Of a stretch of DNA of 64,000 nt, positions 59,553-64,000 are shown in pieces. The DNA lies in the NCBI GenBank assembly GCA_009193035.1, contig SWDT01000006.1, positions 434,001 through 498,000 of the forward strand. The letters run 5' to 3'. This DNA comes from Halicephalobus mephisto (taxonomy: Eukaryota > Nematoda > Chromadorea > Rhabditida > Panagrolaimidae). The position numbers were made by a program, and so were the translations under genes. Below the pieces are notes generated by a model that was not told where the DNA came from, made no database searches, and worked only from the letters and a program-made list of their open reading frames with translations. Positions within the stretch are counted from its first letter, which is position 1. Each line of letters opens with the position of its first letter.

Positions 59553-61400
59553 AGTTGACGGATATGGACGTTATTTATTAACGCTCTTCTAAAGAGGAGT
59601 TTTGTTTTTGGGTCTGAGTTTAATAATGATTGTTTTAATTATTTTGTAGTATTTGACGAAAAGGATTGATGAAAATTTACCAAATTCCAAGTCACAATGG
59701 AGTGTTTAATAGTTGTTTAGGGAACAAAGTGGTAGGTTCTGTTGAAATGGGGATTTTTGAAGGCTTGGAGCTTATCCGGAAGGATGGGCATCTGAATATT
59801 GGTTTCGTAGGTGTCGGAAGTTTTAAGATGGATTTCATGGTATTTGGACATTAATGAAATCCCCAATATATTCTTATATACATTTATCTCTTTGGTTGAG
59901 GAAGTCCAGCAGCGGAGTTGATGTTTTTTAACATTGTAATCTTAATTAAATCTATATAATGAAATTCATGACCTTTTGCTTTTGGATAATTTGAGTACAT
60001 TATTTTTTTCTGAATTTTTGAGCAACTTAATTTCGCCTCGTGATTCCCGCACTATTGGAAACTTCAGAAGACGTGTTGTGACGTCATTGCTGTAATCTCG
60101 TCTTTGAAGACATAGAAATTTTCCTACAATAATAAGCAGCATGTTTTTGATTAGGAAAAGAGATGACAACTCTGGGATTATCCCAGGTTTTTCTAATCCA
60201 TTCTTAAGTCTGTGTTGATTTTGAAGATCATAAGATTTAATGAAATTTGACTATTTAGATGATTATTTTTTAACTTTAAACATTAATAATTAAATAAATT
60301 GAGTTAGTTCTGGAGGAAATGTCGAAACGTTTAAGGCCCGTTTTGTCAGCTGAGTGTCGACGCAAAAACTGTTCTGACATTTTGCTGTGCGCTCAGCTGG
60401 CTCTTGGCCAGTGCGAGAGGTGGCAGCAGAAAACATCTCCGACCTTGCGTGTTTTTATTTTCTGGGTAGAACTGGCCTGCAACTTTGCAATGGATTCTTT
60501 GAAATTTTTCAACTAAATTTAAAAAATAATTCTTTTAAAAAAAACTTAATCTTGTTGCTAGGGAAATTTCGATTTATTATTTTGCAATTTTTAAAAGTTT
60601 TAAGTTTAAAAATTTAGAAAATAACGAATTTCGTAAGAACCAGTCCCTCAGGCGCCGTTTCATGTGGTGAGTTTATTACTGTAAATTATGGATTTGAGTT
60701 AATAAAAAATTATTTTTATTATGTTTATTATTTTTCGTTTTTTACGGCTTTGAGGACATTTCAAAGTCGGAAAACTTGGTCTAACGGAGGCCAGTTGACA
60801 GATTACCTAGTAAAATACATCCTAATTACTTCGGAATTAACGTTAACAACCACCCAACCTTGGGGACGAGACCAGTTTTGTCTTTTTTGAACACCAGGGA
60901 AAATTATTTTTTATTTTGTGTGGGCTTATTGACTCACAAGTACAAATTACTCAATCGTCCTCGTTACTGAATTTGTTCCCCTGGCGTTGGAAGTAACGTG
61001 AAACTTTACTTTTTTATATTTTTTTGTTTTTTATATTTTTTTTGTTTTTTAAAGTTATCCAATCAAGTTTTGTTTTGCTTTTTTTAAATCGATTTCCTCC
61101 GGCAAGTTTGTTTATTGGCCAAGTTTGTTCTTTTTTGTGAATCTATCTTGATCTAAGTTTGTCAAGGACCAAAGAACAGGAAAAAAATTTAAGAAAAAAT
61201 CGATTTTTGAACTTTGTCAAAAAAAATTAATTTTTGCATTTTTTGCTTTTTTAAAAATAAAAAATCTATGTTTGTGAAATTTTTCTTTACATTTGAATAA
61301 TTTTTAAAGAAACTAATTAGTCTCTTCAATGTTAGTCTCAACTCGAAAATGCGAATTTCCATGTCTAATTAAGAAAACAAACTTAGTTGTTAAAATTTGG
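59553..61400. other. Downstream of sec-61.B, no gene recognised
   Basis: AT-rich DNA. Patches with more G+C near 60320-60480 and 60640-60660 carry short ORFs on both strands with no recognisable domain. I cannot support a gene. Confidence 0.5.
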
Positions 61401-61700
61401 TCTCGGCACGGGAATAAATTTTTATTTAAAATTAAAAAAAAATTTTTTTATTTAAAAATAAAAAAAGTAAATTTTTATTTAAAATTTAAAAAAAAACTTT
61501 TTTATTTAAAAATAAGGAAAAAAATTTTAATTTAAAAATAAGAAAAAAAATTTTATTTAAAATTAAAAAAAAATTTTTTTATTTAAAATTAAAAAAAACT
61601 TTTTTATTTAAAAATAAGAAAAAAAATTTATTTAAAAATAAAAAAAGTAAATTTTTATTTAAAATTAAAAAAAATAAATTTACTTTTTTTCTATTTTGGT
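61400..61700. repeat. A/T homopolymer-like tandem (TTTTTTATTTAAAATTAAAAAAA)
   Basis: About ten imperfect units of TTTTTATTTAAAAATAAAAAAA, palindrome-like in composition. Preceded by TTTGGTCTCGGCACGGG, a dispersed motif. Confidence 0.8.
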
Positions 61701-61799
61701 CCTGGCATGAAAATGCATTTTATTAAATATAAAATTAAGAAAAATAAGTTTACGTTTTTCCTATTTTAGTTCTGACGTGAAAATATAAATTTTTACACA

Positions 61800-62210
61800 A
61801 ATTTAAAAATATCTAATTAGTAACTTTGGGTCATAGAACGAAAATATAGATTTTTATATAAATTGAAAAACATCTAATTTCTTTAATATTTATTCCCGAA
61901 ACGAAAATATAGAATTTTATATAAATTAAAAATATCTAATTAGTAACTTTGGGTCCTGGAACGAAAATGTAGATTTTTATATAACTTAAAAACATTTAAT
62001 TTCTTTAATATTTAGTCCTGAAACGAAAATGTAGATTTTTATATAAATTGAAAATATCTAATTAGTAACTTTGGGTCCCGAAACGAAAATATATATTTTT
62101 ATATAACTTAAAAACATCTAATTTCTTTAATATTTAGTCCCGAAACGAAAATATATATTTTTATATAAATTAAAAATATCTAATTAGTAACTTTGGGTCC
62201 TGGAACGAAG
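61800..62210. repeat. 122-bp tandem repeat, four copies
   Basis: TAACTTTGGGTCC words start at about 61821, 61943, 62066 and 62188. Each unit carries a second, diverged half (TTTCTTTAATATTTAGTCCY then GAAACGAAAATATA), so the unit looks like an old dimer of about 60 bp. Confidence 0.88.
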
Positions 62211-62840
62211 GAGGGTGGATTGGGAGCACCAACTGAGGGCTGAATTCCCGTCTTCCAATTAACTCTGTTATCTCCTTTTCACACTAGTCTTCAACAACTG
62301 TATTTGTTTTTTTTATTCGAAAATTGTAATACTTGTTTTTCCGCATTCCTTTCCTGGAATCCCCTCCGGCGCTAGAAGCAGGCTAGAAAACCGCTTGCGC
62401 ACTCCTCTTTGGCCAATGGAGATATTATTTGTCCCCGAGAAAAAGCCAAGAGTCTTTAAAATTCGCACATGTGGCACTCTCCTCTTACGGACTGTGGATT
62501 AACTGGTTTCTGTCAGCTATACCTGTTGTTGAAAAATCGCAGCTTCAATGACGTCAGTTTTACCACTATTTACCGCCGTCAGGTGACTGAAAACGCAGGT
62601 GTCGAGTTGTTTTACAAAATTTTCCATATATAATTAAATAATTGTACTTTGATTACGGTGATTTGGCTGACAAACGAAGCGTCGAAAGTAACGATTACCC
62701 GACCAGCGACCCTTGAATCCAGTGACGTTCCTTGACGCGTTGTAGGATTTTCGGAATTATTTTTTATAAACATTCTTGAAAAATCCGAGATGTCAAAGGT
62801 CTAAAACAATTTCAAGAATAACGATTTTTTGCCAAATGGT
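62211..62840. other. Non-repetitive G+C-richer stretch between arrays
   Basis: Unique-looking sequence (for example 62360-62560) between two repeat arrays. Could be a promoter or untranslated region of a gene to the right. No coding exon supported on either strand. Confidence 0.4.
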
Positions 62841-63500
62841 CCTGGAGCGAGTTTTTGGGATTTTTAAAGTTTCGAAGTTGAAGATATTAATTTTAAAATT
62901 TTATTATTTTAAAAATTGAAAATATTTTTTTTAACCTTCCTGAAGCGAGTTTTTGGGATTTTTAGAACTTCGAAGTTTAAGATATAAATTTTAAAATTTT
63001 ATTATTTTAAAAATTGAAAATATTTTTTTTAACCTTCCTGAGGCGAGTTTTTGGGATTTTAGAAAATTCTAGAACTTTAAAATTGAAGATATTTATTTTA
63101 AAAATTAAAAATAGTTTTTTATTAAATGGTCCTGAAAAGAATTTTTGGGATTTTTAGAACTTTGAAGTTGAAGATATTAATTCTAAAATTTTATTATTTT
63201 AAAAATTGAAAATATTTTTTTATTAAATGGTCCTAAAGCGAGTTTTTGGAATTTTAGAAAGTTCTAGAACTTTAAAATTGAAGATACTTATTTTAAAAAT
63301 TAAAAATATTTTTTTATTAAACCTTCCTGAGGCGAGTTTTTGGGATTTTAGAAAGTTCTAGAACTTTGAAATTGAAGATACTTATTTTAAAAATTAAAAA
63401 TATTTTTTTTAACCTTCCTGAAGCGAGTTTTTGGGATTTTTAAAGTTTCGAAGTTGAAGATATTAATTTTAAAATTTTGTTACTTTAAAAATATTCTATG
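62841..63500. repeat. Tandem array of 91-101 bp units (CCTGARGCGAGTTTTTGGGA)
   Basis: Seven copies beginning CCTGAAGCGAGTTTTTGGGA, starting near 62841, 62939, 63037, 63131, 63232, 63326 and 63417. The unit length varies by a few bases through indels in A/T runs. Confidence 0.88.
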
Positions 63501-63689
63501 TGAATTTTCAGAATTTGAATTTGGAAATATTTGTTCTAAAATTATTCTATTTTTAAAACTAGAAATAAGCGTTTTTAAATAAAATTATTTCGGCGCAAAT
63601 TTGCAGATTTTTTTGGCACTTTCAGGACTTTAAAGTTAAGAACGTTAGTTCCGAAATTTTACTACTTTTAAAAATAATTTTTTTTGCAT

Positions 63690-64000
63690 AATGGTCCTGA
63701 GACGAATTTCCGGAACTTCGAATTTAAAGATTTCAGTTGTAAAGTTACAATATTTTAAAATTATTTTTTTCATAAAATTGTTCAAACATGAATTTTTAGA
63801 TTTTTTAGGAATTTTAAAAATCTTAATTCCGGAATTTTACTACTTTTAAAAGTAATTTTTTTTGCATAATGGTCCTGAGACGAATTTCCAAAATTTCGAA
63901 TTTAAAGATTTCAGTTGTAAAGTTACAGTATTTTAAAATTACTTTTTTCATGAAATTGTTCAAACATGAATTTTCAAAATTTCGAGTTTAAAGATATTAA
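63690..64000. repeat. 178-bp tandem repeat running off the window
   Basis: GGTCCTGAGACGAATTTCC at about 63693 recurs at about 63871, with matching sequence between and after. The second copy is cut by the window end. Related in wording to the preceding array. Confidence 0.8.

Noticed and set aside
60319..60617. Short overlapping plus ORFs in a G+C-richer patch after sec-61.B
   Set aside because: No domain or conserved motif, and no acceptor or polyadenylation context that would define a gene.

Overview
The window is nuclear DNA from a nematode, most likely a Caenorhabditis or close relative. Evidence: very AT-rich non-coding DNA; many 40-50 bp introns with GTAAGT/GTGAGT donors and TTTTCAG/TTTTTAG acceptors; likely trans-splice acceptors just before start codons; dispersed motifs such as TTTGGTCTYGACACGAA, CTACAGTAA and TCATATATGA; and worm-type genes (lin-10, mau-2, unc-108, a cut-1-type cuticlin). 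No tools were used. Exon models come from reading-frame continuity, splice sites and remembered families.

Layout: (1) 1-8.4 kb, minus strand: lin-10 (Mint/X11), running off the left edge inside the PTB-to-PDZ part. (2) 12.1-15.2 kb, plus: mau-2 (cohesin loader SCC4/MAU2). As I recall, lin-10 and mau-2 are also neighbours on C. elegans chromosome I. (3) 15.2-20.7 kb: repeat-rich, with a TA-flanked MITE and a possible 48-aa secreted peptide. (4) 20.7-22.2 kb, minus: a complete ZP-domain cuticlin. (5) 23.8-39.8 kb, plus: one giant 13-exon gene for a BIRC6/BRUCE-type BIR-UBC protein of about 5,149 aa. (6) 40.9-42.2 kb, minus: an intronless P-loop protein I cannot name. (7) 42.9-43.4 kb, plus: an orphan ORF without a proper start. 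(8) 43.7-45.1 kb, minus: a malate/L-lactate dehydrogenase-like gene with several frame breaks. (9) 46.1-48.6 kb, plus: unc-108/rab-2, mpc-2 and an MPHOSPH6-like gene in an operon-like run. (10) 48.8-52.8 kb, minus: a PPP1R16/TIMAP-like ankyrin PP1-targeting subunit with a CaaX end. (11) 52.8-57 kb: repeats. (12) 57.1-59.6 kb, plus: a BLCAP-like membrane protein, an RNA polymerase III RPC25/POLR3H subunit and Sec61 beta in a tight same-strand run. (13) 59.6-64 kb: tandem AT-rich arrays.

There is no single pathway. The genes are mostly housekeeping or membrane-traffic functions (Rab2, Sec61 beta, LIN-10, mitochondrial pyruvate import, Pol III, exosome cofactor, cohesin loading, ubiquitin control of apoptosis). 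The least ordinary items are the full BIR-plus-UBC BIRC6 homologue, families of small inverted-repeat elements (a regular 48-bp hairpin family and TA-flanked MITEs), the frame-broken dehydrogenase and the unidentified P-loop gene.
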